Positions 44,302 through 53,449 of a DNA stretch of 62,175 nucleotides are shown here, one piece after another. The notes under the pieces were generated by a model, which worked only from the letters and a program-made list of their open reading frames with translations, was not told the DNA's origin and did no database searches. Each line of letters begins with the position of its first letter. The first letter of the stretch is position 1. The position numbers and the translations under genes were made by a program. Origin of the DNA: an uncultured Actinomycetes bacterium (GTDB lineage Bacteria; Actinomycetota; Acidimicrobiia; Acidimicrobiales; RAAP-2); assembly GCA_903900235.1 (NCBI GenBank), contig CAIUMH010000143.1, positions 1 through 62,175 on the forward strand. Reading direction: 5' to 3'.

Positions 44302-45852
44302 ATGGACTCGCCCTCGCCACACCACGATCGCCGTTGGCTCATGTTGCCGGTACTTTGCCTTTCGGTCTTCCTCGTGGTCGTCGACAACACCATCGTCAAC
44401 GTGGCGCTTCCGAGCCTGAACAACGACCTCGGTGCCTCCATCACGCAGCTGCAGTGGATCGTGGACGCCTACAGCCTGGCCTTCGCCGGGCTGCTGCTTG
44501 CGGGTGGCGGAGTGGGGGACCGGCTGGGCCGCAAGGGCGTGATGCAAGTGGGGCTGGTGTTCTTCGGAGTGTTCTCCGTCCTCGCGGCACTGAGCACCTC
44601 AACCGGCCAGCTCATCGCTGCTCGTGCGCTCATGGGGATCGCTGCAGCCTTCGTCTTCCCGGCAACCCTGGCGATCTTGACGTCGGTGTTCACGAACCCC
44701 TCCGAGCGGCAGAAGGCTCTCGGCATCTGGGGGGCCACCTCCGGTCTGGCGGTGGCGTTCGGTCCCATCACTGGTGGTGCGCTGCTCGAGCACTACTGGT
44801 ACGGCTCGATCTTTCTGGTCAACATCCCGCTCGTCCTGATCACCTTGGTCCTTGGTCAGATCCTCATCCCGAAGATCGCCCGACCCCATCTGCATCGCTT
44901 CGACACCCGCGGGGTGCTCATCTCGACCCTCGGGGTCACTTTGCTGGTCCTCGCCATCATCCAAGGTCCGCAATGGGGATGGTCGTCGGTGACGACGCTG
45001 GTGTGCTTCGCCGCCGCCGCCGTCATCCTCGGGACCTTTGTCCTCGTCGAGCTACGGACACCGGAGCCCCTGCTCGACGTAAGGGTCTTCGCCATTGCCA
45101 AGTTCTCGGCCGGCGCCATGGCCATCGCCGTCTCGTTCTTCTGCCTGTTCGGGTTCATCTTCTTGATCACCCAGTACTTCCAATTCGTCAAGGGCTATTC
45201 GACCTTGTCAGCGGGCGTGCACACGCTGCCCTTCGCCATCGTCTCGGCGGTCTTCACCCCGATCGGAGCGATTCTGGCGCTCAAGGTAGGGATTCGCCTG
45301 GTGTCGGGAATCGGTCTTCTATCCATGGCGGCAGGGCTGGTGATCGTGGCGCTGAACGGAACCCCGGATGCTCCGTACTTCGGATGGATCCTGCTCTCGA
45401 TGGTGTGCTTGGCGCTGGGTCTGTCGTTCAACACTGCTCCCGCCACCGAAGCGGTCATGAGCGCTCTGACCCCTGAGCAGATGGGTGCAGGGGCGGCCGT
45501 GAACAACACCACCCGCGAGCTCGGAGGCACGCTCGGCGTGGCGGTCATCGGCTCAGTCTTTGCCTCGAGCTACGCACCCAAGATCGCCAGCGCATTGCAC
45601 GGCCTCCCAATTCCCGCCGAGGCGAAGAGCGCAGCGGGCCAGTCCATCGCTGCGGCGCTCAGCGTGGTCCGGCATGCTCCAGCTGGCGTGCAGCCGACGA
45701 TTCGGTCGACGGTGTATCAGGCATTCTCGTCGGGCCTCGAGGTGGCGTGCCTCGTTGCTGCTGGCGTGGCAGTGCTCGGGGCGCTGGTCTCGTTCCGTTT
45801 CCTCCCAAGCCGAGCTGAGCGGCCCGAGGGGGCATCGATCACGCTCCACTGA
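44302..45852 (+). CDS. MFS multidrug exporter, DHA2/EmrB-QacA type
   Basis: Major facilitator of 516 residues with about 14 transmembrane helices. The family start LSVFLVVVDNTIVNVALPSL (motif D1), WIVDAYSLAFAGLLLAGGG-like helix 2 and GDRLGRKGVMQVG (motif A) are present, plus GPITGGALLEHYWYGSIF (motif C region). It exports drugs or toxic metabolites with the proton gradient. ATG at 44302 with AAGGAG 5 bp upstream. Divergent from its likely repressor, a TetR protein, across a palindromic operator, so it is expected to be induced by its own substrate. Confidence 0.9.
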   Translation: MDSPSPHHDRRWLMLPVLCLSVFLVVVDNTIVNVALPSLNNDLGASITQLQWIVDAYSLAFAGLLLAGGGVGDRLGRKGVMQVGLVFFGVFSVLAALSTSTGQLIAARALMGIAAAFVFPATLAILTSVFTNPSERQKALGIWGATSGLAVAFGPITGGALLEHYWYGSIFLVNIPLVLITLVLGQILIPKIARPHLHRFDTRGVLISTLGVTLLVLAIIQGPQWGWSSVTTLVCFAAAAVILGTFVLVELRTPEPLLDVRVFAIAKFSAGAMAIAVSFFCLFGFIFLITQYFQFVKGYSTLSAGVHTLPFAIVSAVFTPIGAILALKVGIRLVSGIGLLSMAAGLVIVALNGTPDAPYFGWILLSMVCLALGLSFNTAPATEAVMSALTPEQMGAGAAVNNTTRELGGTLGVAVIGSVFASSYAPKIASALHGLPIPAEAKSAAGQSIAAALSVVRHAPAGVQPTIRSTVYQAFSSGLEVACLVAAGVAVLGALVSFRFLPSRAERPEGASITLH

Positions 45853-45937
45853 GCACTGGTTGAGAGGCATCGTTTTATCTCGATGAGCAAGCGTGACAGA
45901 CTGACGGCGCGAGATCTATCCACGTAGAGGAGGAGCC

Positions 45938-46879
45938 ATGTCCCGTTCCTGTCCGTCCATGGGCACGAGAGCTGCAGTACTTGCTGCAGTGAGTGTTGCC
46001 CTACTTTCCGCCGCATGCTCGTCAGGTGGTTCGTCGGATTCGTCGACCACCAAGGCCCCCTCGGCGCCGACCTCGAAGATTCCACCAGCCAAGAAAGATC
46101 CTGCAGCGGCTGGATTGGTCCCCGCAGCCATCGCATCGAGTGGACGGCTGACCTTCGCCATGGACGCCTCGTATCCGCCAAACGAGTTCCTCGCCCCCGG
46201 ATCGTCAACGATCATCGGCATGGATGCCGACCTCGGTACGGCCATCGCCCAGACTCTGGGGCTGACCTCGGTCCAGAAGAACGTCACCTTTGACGCCATC
46301 ATCCCGGGTCTGCAGGCGAACAAGTACGACGTGGGTCTCTCGTCCTTCACCGACACGCCTGCTCGTGAGCAGGTGGTGGACTTCGTGAACTACTTCAATG
46401 CCGGTGAGGCCTTCTACGTCAAGGCCGGCGCCAAGAAGTCGTTCACCGCAGAAGACTCGCTCTGTGGCCACTCAGTGGCCGTCGAGGCCGGCACGATCCA
46501 GGAGTCCGAGTCGAAGGACGCCTCGGCCGCATGCACCAAGCATGGGAAGGCGGCTGTCAAGGTCCTGTCGTTCTCTGATCAGAACAGTGTGAACCTCGCA
46601 GTGTCCTCGGGTCGTGCGGAAGTCGGCTACGCCGACTCCCCGGTCGTCGGCTACGTCGTCGAGCAGTCGGGTGGGACCTTTGAGCAGTCAGGGCCGGTGT
46701 TCAATCAGGCGTCGTATGGCGTCGCCCTCCCGAAGGGTACGACGATGACTCAGGCGGTCCAGGCTGCCATCAAGAGTCTGATCGCCAACGGTACCTATGG
46801 TGCCATCATGAAGAAGTGGGGCACCGGCGCTGACGCAGTGAACATCAGCGGCGTGACCATCAATGGCGCCGGCAGTTGA
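45938..46879 (+). CDS. Amino-acid ABC transporter substrate-binding lipoprotein
   Basis: Family-3 solute-binding protein of 313 residues. A signal peptide with lipobox LLSAACSS (Cys about 27) anchors it to the membrane. The mature part begins GRLTFAMDASYPPNEF, then IIGMDADLGTAIAQTLG and VTFDAIIPGLQANKYDVGLSSF with the Arg of TPAREQVVDF that binds the amino-acid carboxylate. It feeds the permease and ATPase encoded next. ATG with GAGGAGGA upstream. Polar amino acid or opine is the likely ligand; the specific one is unknown. Confidence 0.92.
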   Translation: MSRSCPSMGTRAAVLAAVSVALLSAACSSGGSSDSSTTKAPSAPTSKIPPAKKDPAAAGLVPAAIASSGRLTFAMDASYPPNEFLAPGSSTIIGMDADLGTAIAQTLGLTSVQKNVTFDAIIPGLQANKYDVGLSSFTDTPAREQVVDFVNYFNAGEAFYVKAGAKKSFTAEDSLCGHSVAVEAGTIQESESKDASAACTKHGKAAVKVLSFSDQNSVNLAVSSGRAEVGYADSPVVGYVVEQSGGTFEQSGPVFNQASYGVALPKGTTMTQAVQAAIKSLIANGTYGAIMKKWGTGADAVNISGVTINGAGS

Positions 46880-46907
46880 TCTCCGTCCGTAGATCTGCAG
46901 CAGTTCG

Positions 46908-47972
46908 ATGACTGGCGGCGACGCCCCCGTGGTTGAAGGGGCGTCGCCGCGGTCCGCGACTCAAACCGGACCGATCCGCGCGGTCCCAGTTCGCCATCCT
47001 TGGCGATGGGCGATGGCGGCTGTCCTGGCTGTCCTGGTGGCGATGTTGGTCCATACGCTGGCGTTCTCCACGACGGAGCAGCCTCACGCCACAGGTAGCC
47101 GATTCGGTTGGGATGTCATCGGCCAGTACCTCTTCAGCTCCCATGTGCTTGACGGTGTCGTCGTCACGATTGAGCTGACCATCGTGGCCATGGCGGCCGG
47201 TGTCGTGATCGGCGTCTTGCTCGCGGTGATGCGGATGTCGAAGAGTCGGCTGCTGTCGTCGGTGGCGTGGGTCTACATCTGGTTCTTCCGAGGAACCCCG
47301 GTCTTCGTCCAGATCATCTTCTGGTACAACATCGCTGCGCTCTACCCCCATCTCACGCTCGGCATCCCGTTCGGGCCCAGCTTCGTCACGCTCAACATCA
47401 ACAGTCTCCTGACACCGTTCATCGCTGGATCGCTGGCCCTAGCCACCAACGAGGGTGCCTACATGTCGGAGATCGTCCGGGCGGGCATCATCTCGGTGGA
47501 TGAGGGTCAGGCCGAGGCTGCGAGCTCCCTCGGGATGTCGCGATCGAAGACCCTGCGCCTGATCGTCCTCCCACAGGCCATGCGCCTGATCATCCCACCC
47601 ACGGGCAACGAGACCATCTCCATGCTCAAGACAACCTCACTCGTCAGTGTCATCGCTGTGCCGGACCTCCTCAAATCGGCCCAAGACATCGCCAATGCCA
47701 ACTACCGAATCATCCAACTCCTGATCGTGGCCAGCATCTGGTACCTCGCCATGACCACCGTCCTGTCGGTTGGGCAGTTCTATCTCGAGCGCCACTTTTC
47801 CCGGGGGTCGCTCCGCAGCCTTCCGGCAACACCCCTGCAGCGGCTTCGACAGGATCTCACTCGCCTCCGACCCCAAGGCAAACCCCGGGCTGAGGCGATG
47901 GCCAAGGAGTTCCGCGAGGCCCTCGACCCATTGCTACATGGACGAGATCCCCTGGGAGCACCCCATGATTGA
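46908..47972 (+). CDS. Amino-acid ABC transporter permease
   Basis: HisM/GlnP-type permease of up to 354 residues. It has about five helices, the family block [20 protein letters not shown], the [12 protein letters not shown] motif and the EAA loop [22 protein letters not shown] that contacts the ATPase. The N-terminal 35 residues and the C-terminal tail after LERHF are not conserved. The ATG at 46908 puts a strong hairpin inside the first codons; a GTG at 46929 or later starts are possible. Part of the importer operon with the binding protein and ATPase. Confidence 0.9.
   Translation: MTGGDAPVVEGASPRSATQTGPIRAVPVRHPWRWAMAAVLAVLVAMLVHTLAFSTTEQPHATGSRFGWDVIGQYLFSSHVLDGVVVTIELTIVAMAAGVVIGVLLAVMRMSKSRLLSSVAWVYIWFFRGTPVFVQIIFWYNIAALYPHLTLGIPFGPSFVTLNINSLLTPFIAGSLALATNEGAYMSEIVRAGIISVDEGQAEAASSLGMSRSKTLRLIVLPQAMRLIIPPTGNETISMLKTTSLVSVIAVPDLLKSAQDIANANYRIIQLLIVASIWYLAMTTVLSVGQFYLERHFSRGSLRSLPATPLQRLRQDLTRLRPQGKPRAEAMAKEFREALDPLLHGRDPLGAPHD
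46915..46950 (+). other. Perfect hairpin at the start of the ABC permease gene
   Basis: A perfect 13-bp stem (46915-46927 and 46938-46950), almost all G and C, with a 10-nt loop starts 35 bp after the binding-protein stop. It could partly terminate transcription or slow translation, keeping the binding protein in excess over permease, a common arrangement in such operons. Confidence 0.65.
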
Positions 47973-48729
47973 ACCCATGGTCCGCGCCGAACAGGTCTGG
48001 AAGTCCTATGGCTCTCTCGACGTCCTTCGCGGGATCGACCTCGAGGTCTCGGTGGGCGAGGTGTTGTGCCTGCTCGGGCCCTCTGGGTCCGGAAAGAGCA
48101 CCTTCCTCCGACTGATCAATCACCTCGAGAAGCTCGACGCTGGCCGTCTTTCAGTGGCTGGCGAGCTGGTGGGATACCGCGAGAGGGGATCAAAGCTCCA
48201 TGAGATGACCGACCGGGAGATCGGTGTCCAGCGGGCGGCCATCGGAATGGTCTTTCAGCGGTTCAACCTATTCCCGCACCTCAGCGTCATGGATAACGTG
48301 ACCATCGGCCCGGTCAAGGTCAAGGGTGCGACCAAGGCGGTGGCTTCCGAACGGGCCGTTGCGCTCCTCGAGCGGGTCGGCCTCAAAGACAAGATGGCGT
48401 CCTATCCCGCCCAGCTCTCCGGTGGCCAGCAGCAGCGGGTGGCCATTGCTCGTGCCTTGGCCATGGATCCAAAGCTGATGCTCTTCGACGAGCCCACCTC
48501 CGCCCTCGACCCTGAGCTCGTCGGTGAGGTCCTTGACGTCATGCGAGGTCTCGCCGCTGATGGGATGACGATGGTGGTGGTCACCCACGAGATGGGCTTT
48601 GCCCGCGAGGTGGCCGACCAGGTCGTCTTCATGGACGACGGCGAGATACTGGAACAAGGAGTGCCCTCGGTGGTCCTGTCGAACCCGACCAACGACAGGT
48701 TCCAAGCCTTCTTGTCCAAGGTGCTCTGA
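47965..48729 (+). CDS. Amino-acid ABC transporter ATPase
   Basis: ATPase of 254 residues of the GlnQ/HisP group. Walker A is GPSGSGKST, the Q-loop [16 protein letters not shown] is typical of polar amino-acid importers, the signature [15 protein letters not shown] is intact, and Walker B is [14 protein letters not shown] with the H-loop [16 protein letters not shown] at 47965 overlaps the permease stop by 8 bp; the open frame upstream of it is a shadow of the permease. A CoA-transferase gene starts 7 bp after its stop. Confidence 0.93.
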   Translation: MIEPMVRAEQVWKSYGSLDVLRGIDLEVSVGEVLCLLGPSGSGKSTFLRLINHLEKLDAGRLSVAGELVGYRERGSKLHEMTDREIGVQRAAIGMVFQRFNLFPHLSVMDNVTIGPVKVKGATKAVASERAVALLERVGLKDKMASYPAQLSGGQQQRVAIARALAMDPKLMLFDEPTSALDPELVGEVLDVMRGLAADGMTMVVVTHEMGFAREVADQVVFMDDGEILEQGVPSVVLSNPTNDRFQAFLSKVL

Positions 48730-48736
48730 CCTCGGG

Positions 48737-49939
48737 ATGCGACGGCGACCAGCGGGCGACGTCTGGCCTGACGACGAGACGTCGGCAGAGACGGGCCTGC
48801 CGCTTGAGGGGGTCAGAATCCTCGATCTCTCGAGGGTCCTGGCGGGCCCCCTGGCGGCGCAGGTGCTCGGTGACCTCGGTGCCGACGTGATCAAGATCGA
48901 GCAGCCGTTGGGTGACCCCGTCAGGGCCATGGCGCCGCCGGCGATCGGAGACACTGCCACCTACTACGTGTCGGTGAACCGCAATCGACGCAGCGTCATC
49001 GCCGATCTGACGACTCCCGCGGGTCGTGATCTGGTCAAGCAGTTGGCCTCTTCGTCCGATGCCGTGGTGGAGAACTTCCTGCCCTCTCAAGCCCGAGCGC
49101 TGGGGATCACGGCGATCAGGGAGGCGCTGCCAGAGATTGTCTGGGTGACGGTGGCGCCGGCGGCGGCAGGAGGACCGCTCGACGATGAGCCCGCCTTCGA
49201 CCTCCTTGCCCAAGCCCGGAGCGGACTGATGGGTGTGTCGGGCACTGATGCATCAGGGCCGATGAAGACCGGAGCCCCAGTGGCTGACGTGGTCACCGGG
49301 CTCTATGCAGCCATCGGCCTGCTCGCAGCCCTTCTTGAGCAGCGCACGACTCCGGGAACCCCGGGCCGACGCATCGAAGCACCGCTGCTCGAGTCGGCGG
49401 TCACGATCCTGATCAACCAGACCGCGGGTCTCCTCGGGGCAGGGGCGGTGCCTCGGCTGCTTGGTAACGACCATCCGAGCATCGTCCCCTATGCCCCATA
49501 TCGCGCTGCCGATCGAGACCTCGTCCTCGCCGTAGGTACCGAGCCCCAGTGGCGTCGACTGCTCGAAGCCATCGGTGCACCCGAGCTGGCGTCGGACCCT
49601 CGTTTCGTCCGCAATGCCAATCGAGTGGTGCACCGCGATGAACTTCGCGTCGCACTCGAGGCGGTGCTCGCCGAGCGGGGTTGCGACGAATGGATCAGAA
49701 TCCTTGGGTCCTTCGGTGTGCCGTGCGCTCCGGTGAATGACCTTCAATCGGCACTCGACCAGCCTCAGATCGCCGGTGGAGACCTGCTGACCGAGGTGAT
49801 GCTCGCTGATGGCAACACCACCGGAATGGTCTTGACTCCTCTGCGGGTCGATGGAGTCCGACCCGGAGTGCGCCGTCGGCCGCCAATGCTCGGCGAGCAC
49901 ACGAAGGAGATCATGGCCGCAATGGAGGGACAGCAGTGA
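48737..49939 (+). CDS. CaiB/BaiF family (class III) CoA-transferase
   Basis: CoA-transferase of 400 residues. It shows GVRILDLSRVLAGPLAAQVLGDLGADVIKIE, split by DLSRVLAGP near residue 30, then YYVSVNRNRRSV, VVENFLPSQARALGI and the PAFDLLAQARSGLMGVSG segment whose Asp is the expected catalytic residue. It moves CoA between carboxylic acids, or with alpha-methylacyl-CoA racemase chemistry in relatives. The start ATG lies 7 bp after the transporter ATPase, so uptake and CoA activation may be co-expressed. The acid is unknown. Confidence 0.88.
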   Translation: MRRRPAGDVWPDDETSAETGLPLEGVRILDLSRVLAGPLAAQVLGDLGADVIKIEQPLGDPVRAMAPPAIGDTATYYVSVNRNRRSVIADLTTPAGRDLVKQLASSSDAVVENFLPSQARALGITAIREALPEIVWVTVAPAAAGGPLDDEPAFDLLAQARSGLMGVSGTDASGPMKTGAPVADVVTGLYAAIGLLAALLEQRTTPGTPGRRIEAPLLESAVTILINQTAGLLGAGAVPRLLGNDHPSIVPYAPYRAADRDLVLAVGTEPQWRRLLEAIGAPELASDPRFVRNANRVVHRDELRVALEAVLAERGCDEWIRILGSFGVPCAPVNDLQSALDQPQIAGGDLLTEVMLADGNTTGMVLTPLRVDGVRPGVRRRPPMLGEHTKEIMAAMEGQQ

Positions 49940-50412
49940 CAGGGCGACCGTCTCGGGAGGCCATCGAGATCGATGATGATGCGTCGGCGATGCTCGCGGA
50001 GCAGATTGGTCGAGTCGGGGAGACAGGTGGCTGGATCAATCTGACCCCAGGCGTTCCCGCGGACGTCGCGACGGAGTCACCGCGTTCGCTGTTCTCGTGG
50101 CTCGTCGGGTCGAACGGACCAGCAGCCCCGATGGCTACCTGGATGCCCGCTGCGTCAGGAGCGGATGGACCGGGCCAGCTCGGAGTCCTCCATGCTCGAG
50201 GTCGATTGAACCGGGAAGGGATCGCAGGTCTGGTCAGCGTCCCCGCATCGTGGCGCTGCCTCGGAGATCACGCTCGACGAGGCCTCATCTTCGAGGTGAA
50301 GGCGACCACCGACGTCGAGATCGCCGATGTCATGCTGGCGGTCGTTGAGGAACTCACCACTGTCCCGACAACGGGGCGCTACCTCGCCGAGGTCTTCGTT
50401 CGCCCTGGATGA
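49936..50412 (+). CDS. Hypothetical protein, possibly CoA-thioesterase/hot-dog-like
   Basis: Protein of 158 residues that I do not recognise with confidence. It is soluble, with no signal peptide, and its second half has alternating strands (GVLHARGRL, GLIFEVKATT) and an end AEVFVRPG. Start GTG overlaps the CoA-transferase stop by 4 bp, so it is coupled to that gene and ends directly against the convergent nitroreductase with no gap. The name suggestion is only a guess from size and context. Confidence 0.45.
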   Translation: MTGRPSREAIEIDDDASAMLAEQIGRVGETGGWINLTPGVPADVATESPRSLFSWLVGSNGPAAPMATWMPAASGADGPGQLGVLHARGRLNREGIAGLVSVPASWRCLGDHARRGLIFEVKATTDVEIADVMLAVVEELTTVPTTGRYLAEVFVRPG

Positions 50413-51102
50413 TCAACGGATGCCGAACGCCTCGCCGTCCATCCGATCGATGGTGGTGAAGTCCGGCACTTCGCTGCGACGCAGTCGGGTGACCTGTTCG
50501 GTTGGCTCACCGAGGGCCACCACCGCAGCCACGGCAGTCCCCGCTGGTGCACCCACGAGCTTGAGGACCTTGGCCTCTGCCCGCACGGCCATGGTGGTCA
50601 TGACGCCTCCAAGGCCTCGCGAGCGGGCTCCGAGCAGGATGCTCCAAACGAAGGGATAGATCGAAGCACCTCCGCTGATGCCCACTCGATCGAGATCGCG
50701 GTCGACGGTGGCCAGACTGCTGAGATCGGCCAGCACCAAGAGCAGCACGGGAACTTGATCGAGCTGCTCGGCAAACCCAGGGTTGGCCGCGCCGAGAGCG
50801 GCGAAGTCCCCGGCCCGCTCCACGGCGGCGGCCTCATCGACGGGATCATTTGTCGAGGCGAAGGGAGTCAGGCCGTGAGTGGTCATGGCGAGGTAGTCGT
50901 ACCAGCCCGGCAGATAGAGGTCCCGCAGCGCTTGTCGCACCTTGGGATCCTTCAGGACGACAACCCGCCAACCCTGTCGGTTCCCACCGCTCGGGGCGAA
51001 CCTGGCATCCTCCAAGATCGCCGCCACCGTCGCATCGTCGACAGGTCGGTCGGTGAATGCTCGGGTGGCGGGTGTGGTGGTCAGGGCGACGGTGAGCTCC
51101 AT
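50413..51102 (-). CDS. Nitroreductase-family FMN oxidoreductase
   Basis: FMN-binding protein of 229 residues. The start TTPATRAFTDRPVDDATVAAILEDARFAPSGGNRQGWR, with RAFTDRPV and APSGGNRQGW as FMN phosphate and ring contacts, is diagnostic. LLGARSRGLGGVMTTM and AVVALGEP mark the C-terminal half. Relatives reduce nitro compounds, quinones or flavins with NAD(P)H. It diverges from the EthD-like gene by about 70 bp. Substrate unknown. Confidence 0.85.
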   Translation of the reverse strand: MELTVALTTTPATRAFTDRPVDDATVAAILEDARFAPSGGNRQGWRVVVLKDPKVRQALRDLYLPGWYDYLAMTTHGLTPFASTNDPVDEAAAVERAGDFAALGAANPGFAEQLDQVPVLLLVLADLSSLATVDRDLDRVGISGGASIYPFVWSILLGARSRGLGGVMTTMAVRAEAKVLKLVGAPAGTAVAAVVALGEPTEQVTRLRRSEVPDFTTIDRMDGEAFGIR

Positions 51103-51171
51103 GCCGGGACCCTACCTGCACCCGTTGGTCGCCGGTGTGCGATGCTGACGGCGAACAAATGGGGGAGGACT

Positions 51172-51903
51172 GTGGAGAAGCTCCAGTACTTGGTGTGGTT
51201 GCCCGAGGGCACGAGCCCGGACGCTGTGCGCACGACGTTCATCGACGAGGTGGCGCCGAAACTGCTTGCCACCAACCTGCGAGGTCTCACAATGGACCTC
51301 GACGATGATCTCGCTGATGTGGCAGCGCCGGTCCCGGCACCCGAGGGCGAGCACACGCCCGCAGCACTGATCTCGGTCTGGGTGGACTGCTACGACCGGC
51401 GGGGCCCCATCGAAGACATTCTGCGATCGGTCGCTGTCCGCATCGACGGCTACCAGGTGCTCGAGTCGCTCTATGCCGACTATGGACAGAGCCAGTGGGC
51501 CGCTTCTCGGGACTGGCCTGACGGAGAGCGCTCCCCGGGAATCTTGACGGTGGCTCGCTTCGAGCAGCTCGAGGGGACCGACTTTGAGGAGTGGTTGGCA
51601 TTCTGGCATGGGCATCAGTCGCCTATGTCGGAGGCGATCCAGCCCCGATGTCGCTACGTACGCAACCTGGTGGTCCGCGGCCTCGAGCCGGGGCTCCCCG
51701 GGTGGCGAGGCATCGTTGAGGAAGCGTGGCCCAGCAAGGAGCACGTCGAGGATCCGATGCTCTTCTACTGCGCTGACGGAGACCCCGCCGTCATGAGCGC
51801 CAACATCACGACCATGATCGACCACGTGACGAAGCTGATGGATCTCACGACGATGAGAAGTCAGACGATGAGCGAGTGGATCATGAAGACGGTGGGCTCC
51901 TGA
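51172..51903 (+). CDS. EthD-like dimeric alpha/beta-barrel protein
   Basis: Protein of 243 residues with two ferredoxin-like units: an N-terminal one starting KLQYLVWLPEGTS and a second with ILTVARFEQLEGTDFEEWLAFWHGHQSPMSEAIQP, of which LAFWHGHQSPMSEAI resembles the EthD WHxxH segment. EthD proteins are often needed for a monooxygenase but have no known reaction of their own. GTG at 51172 is chosen because GGGGGAGGA lies at 51161-51169. Its TGA overlaps the next ATG (TGATG), starting a three-gene coupled unit. Confidence 0.7.
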   Translation: MEKLQYLVWLPEGTSPDAVRTTFIDEVAPKLLATNLRGLTMDLDDDLADVAAPVPAPEGEHTPAALISVWVDCYDRRGPIEDILRSVAVRIDGYQVLESLYADYGQSQWAASRDWPDGERSPGILTVARFEQLEGTDFEEWLAFWHGHQSPMSEAIQPRCRYVRNLVVRGLEPGLPGWRGIVEEAWPSKEHVEDPMLFYCADGDPAVMSANITTMIDHVTKLMDLTTMRSQTMSEWIMKTVGS

Positions 51904-52364
51904 TGAGCTCCTTCACCGAGGCTCAGCTGCGGGCCATGCACGATCACTATCTCGAGGTTGCGAACCGCTGCTCGGCCATCCAAGAGTGGCGGGAGTGGGC
52001 AGACCTGTTCACTCATGACGCGGTGTACGTCGAGCACTGCTTCGGACGGTTCAACGGGCCGGACGAGATCTATGACTGGATCCAGCCGCTGATGAACCAG
52101 TGGCCCAATTCTGAGATGACGGCATTCCCTCATGATTGGTGCGTGTTTGACGTCGAGCGCGGCTGGTCGATCTGCCAGGTGGAGAACGTCATGCGTGACC
52201 CCGGGGACGGCAGCGTCCATCAGGCCGCAAACATCACGATCCTCCACTATGGCGAGGATGGCCGAATCACCTATGAAGAAGACGCCTACAACCCGATGAA
52301 CTTCGCACCGATGGTCTCTGAGTGGATGGAGATCGCAAAGCGTCACGAACGAGGAGCACAATGA
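51903..52364 (+). CDS. SnoaL/NTF2-like fold protein
   Basis: Small protein of 153 residues with the cone-shaped NTF2-like fold pattern: an N-terminal helix (LRAMHDHYLEVANRC), then EWADLFTHDAVYVEHCFGRFNGPDEIYDWI with the conserved FTHDAVYVEH strand, and two later strands (CVFDVERGWSICQVENVM). Family members are isomerases, cyclases or dehydratases of small or polyketide molecules, including delta-5-3-ketosteroid isomerase. The substrate is unknown. Start overlaps the preceding stop (TGATG) and its stop overlaps the next start (ATGA). Confidence 0.78.
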   Translation: MSSFTEAQLRAMHDHYLEVANRCSAIQEWREWADLFTHDAVYVEHCFGRFNGPDEIYDWIQPLMNQWPNSEMTAFPHDWCVFDVERGWSICQVENVMRDPGDGSVHQAANITILHYGEDGRITYEEDAYNPMNFAPMVSEWMEIAKRHERGAQ

Positions 52365-53407
52365 CCAGCGTCACCGTCATCACCGACGAGGCCCAGCAGA
52401 CCGAGGGGTGGCGTCTCGGGGATCGGCTGGTTGTCCCTGCTGCGTCGCTCGAGGCGGTCACCGGGTGGGTGCGCAAGCCCGAGGGCCTGTGTCGGGGCGA
52501 CGTATGCGTCCCGGTCCGTGATGCTGCGGCGCTCGAGGTGGAGGGGTCCATCGATCTCGCGGGCTTCGCGGCAGCACTCGGTCGCAGGAGTGTGATCGAC
52601 CTCGACGCTGGAATCGCCGCTATCTCGGCCGATGCCTCGGTGCGTCATGCAGCCCTCGAGGGTCTCGTGGCTCCGGAGGTGACGCTGCCGGATCTCGATG
52701 GGAGGGCCTTCACGGTCAGCTCGTTGCGTGGTTTCAAGGTGTTGCTGGTGGCATTCTCCTCATGGTGCGGCTGCCGCTATGACCTCCCCGGCTGGCAGGC
52801 GCTGGCTGATGAGCTTGCTGATGACGGCCTTCGCATCGTGACGGTGGCCCTCGACGACGACCCCGAGGTGGTTCGGCCCTTTACCGAGGGCATCTCGATC
52901 TCGGTGCTGCTCGATCGCCAACACCTGCTGAGCGAAGTGTTCGCCGTCTCGAACGTTCCGACTGCGGTGTGGATCGACGAGGAGGGCCGCATCGCCCGCC
53001 CCAATGGCTTGGCCTTCGGCACCGACACCTTCGCCGACTTTACCGGTGTCGACTCCGCTCCCACCTTGGCGGCGATCCGGCGATGGGTGCGCCAGGGTGA
53101 GATTCCGATCGACCCCCTTTCAGCGGCGGGAGCGGTGGCTGACCTCAGCGATGACGAGCTCGATGCTCGCCTCCATTTCCGCGTCGGCGCCGAGGCTCGG
53201 CGCCAGGGCGACGAGGTGGCTGCGGAGCGGAATCTGCGACGAGCGGGTGAACTCGCACCATTCGACTTCTCGGTACGTCGGGCGGCGATGCCGCTGCTCG
53301 GCGAGGACCCGTTCGGGCAGGACTTCTTGGACCTCTTCGCCCAATGGCAGGACCAGGGCGCTCCCTATCACGGGCTCCCTGCAACCTGGGATGCCGCCGA
53401 CGACTGA
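52361..53407 (+). CDS. Redoxin/thioredoxin-fold protein with CxC motif
   Basis: Protein of 348 residues. Residues 1-110 form an unassigned N-terminal domain; about 115-245 is a TlpA/AhpC-like thioredoxin fold (VTLPDLDGRAFTVSSLRGFKVLLVAFSSW, here centred on PDLDGRAFTVSSLRG), with the cis-proline in SNVPTAVWID. The active site is Cys136-Gly-Cys138-Arg, one residue shorter than CGPC. A C-terminal helical tail has a TPR-like stretch (RLHFRVGAEARRQGDEVAAERNLRRAGEL, centred on GAEARRQGDEVAAERNL). No signal peptide. It ends a three-gene unit with the EthD-like and SnoaL-like genes. Its partner is unknown. Confidence 0.75.
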   Translation: MTSVTVITDEAQQTEGWRLGDRLVVPAASLEAVTGWVRKPEGLCRGDVCVPVRDAAALEVEGSIDLAGFAAALGRRSVIDLDAGIAAISADASVRHAALEGLVAPEVTLPDLDGRAFTVSSLRGFKVLLVAFSSWCGCRYDLPGWQALADELADDGLRIVTVALDDDPEVVRPFTEGISISVLLDRQHLLSEVFAVSNVPTAVWIDEEGRIARPNGLAFGTDTFADFTGVDSAPTLAAIRRWVRQGEIPIDPLSAAGAVADLSDDELDARLHFRVGAEARRQGDEVAAERNLRRAGELAPFDFSVRRAAMPLLGEDPFGQDFLDLFAQWQDQGAPYHGLPATWDAADD

Positions 53408-53449
53408 GGGACTCAGGGCCTCACTGGCTCAGATCTCGATGCGAGGCTG

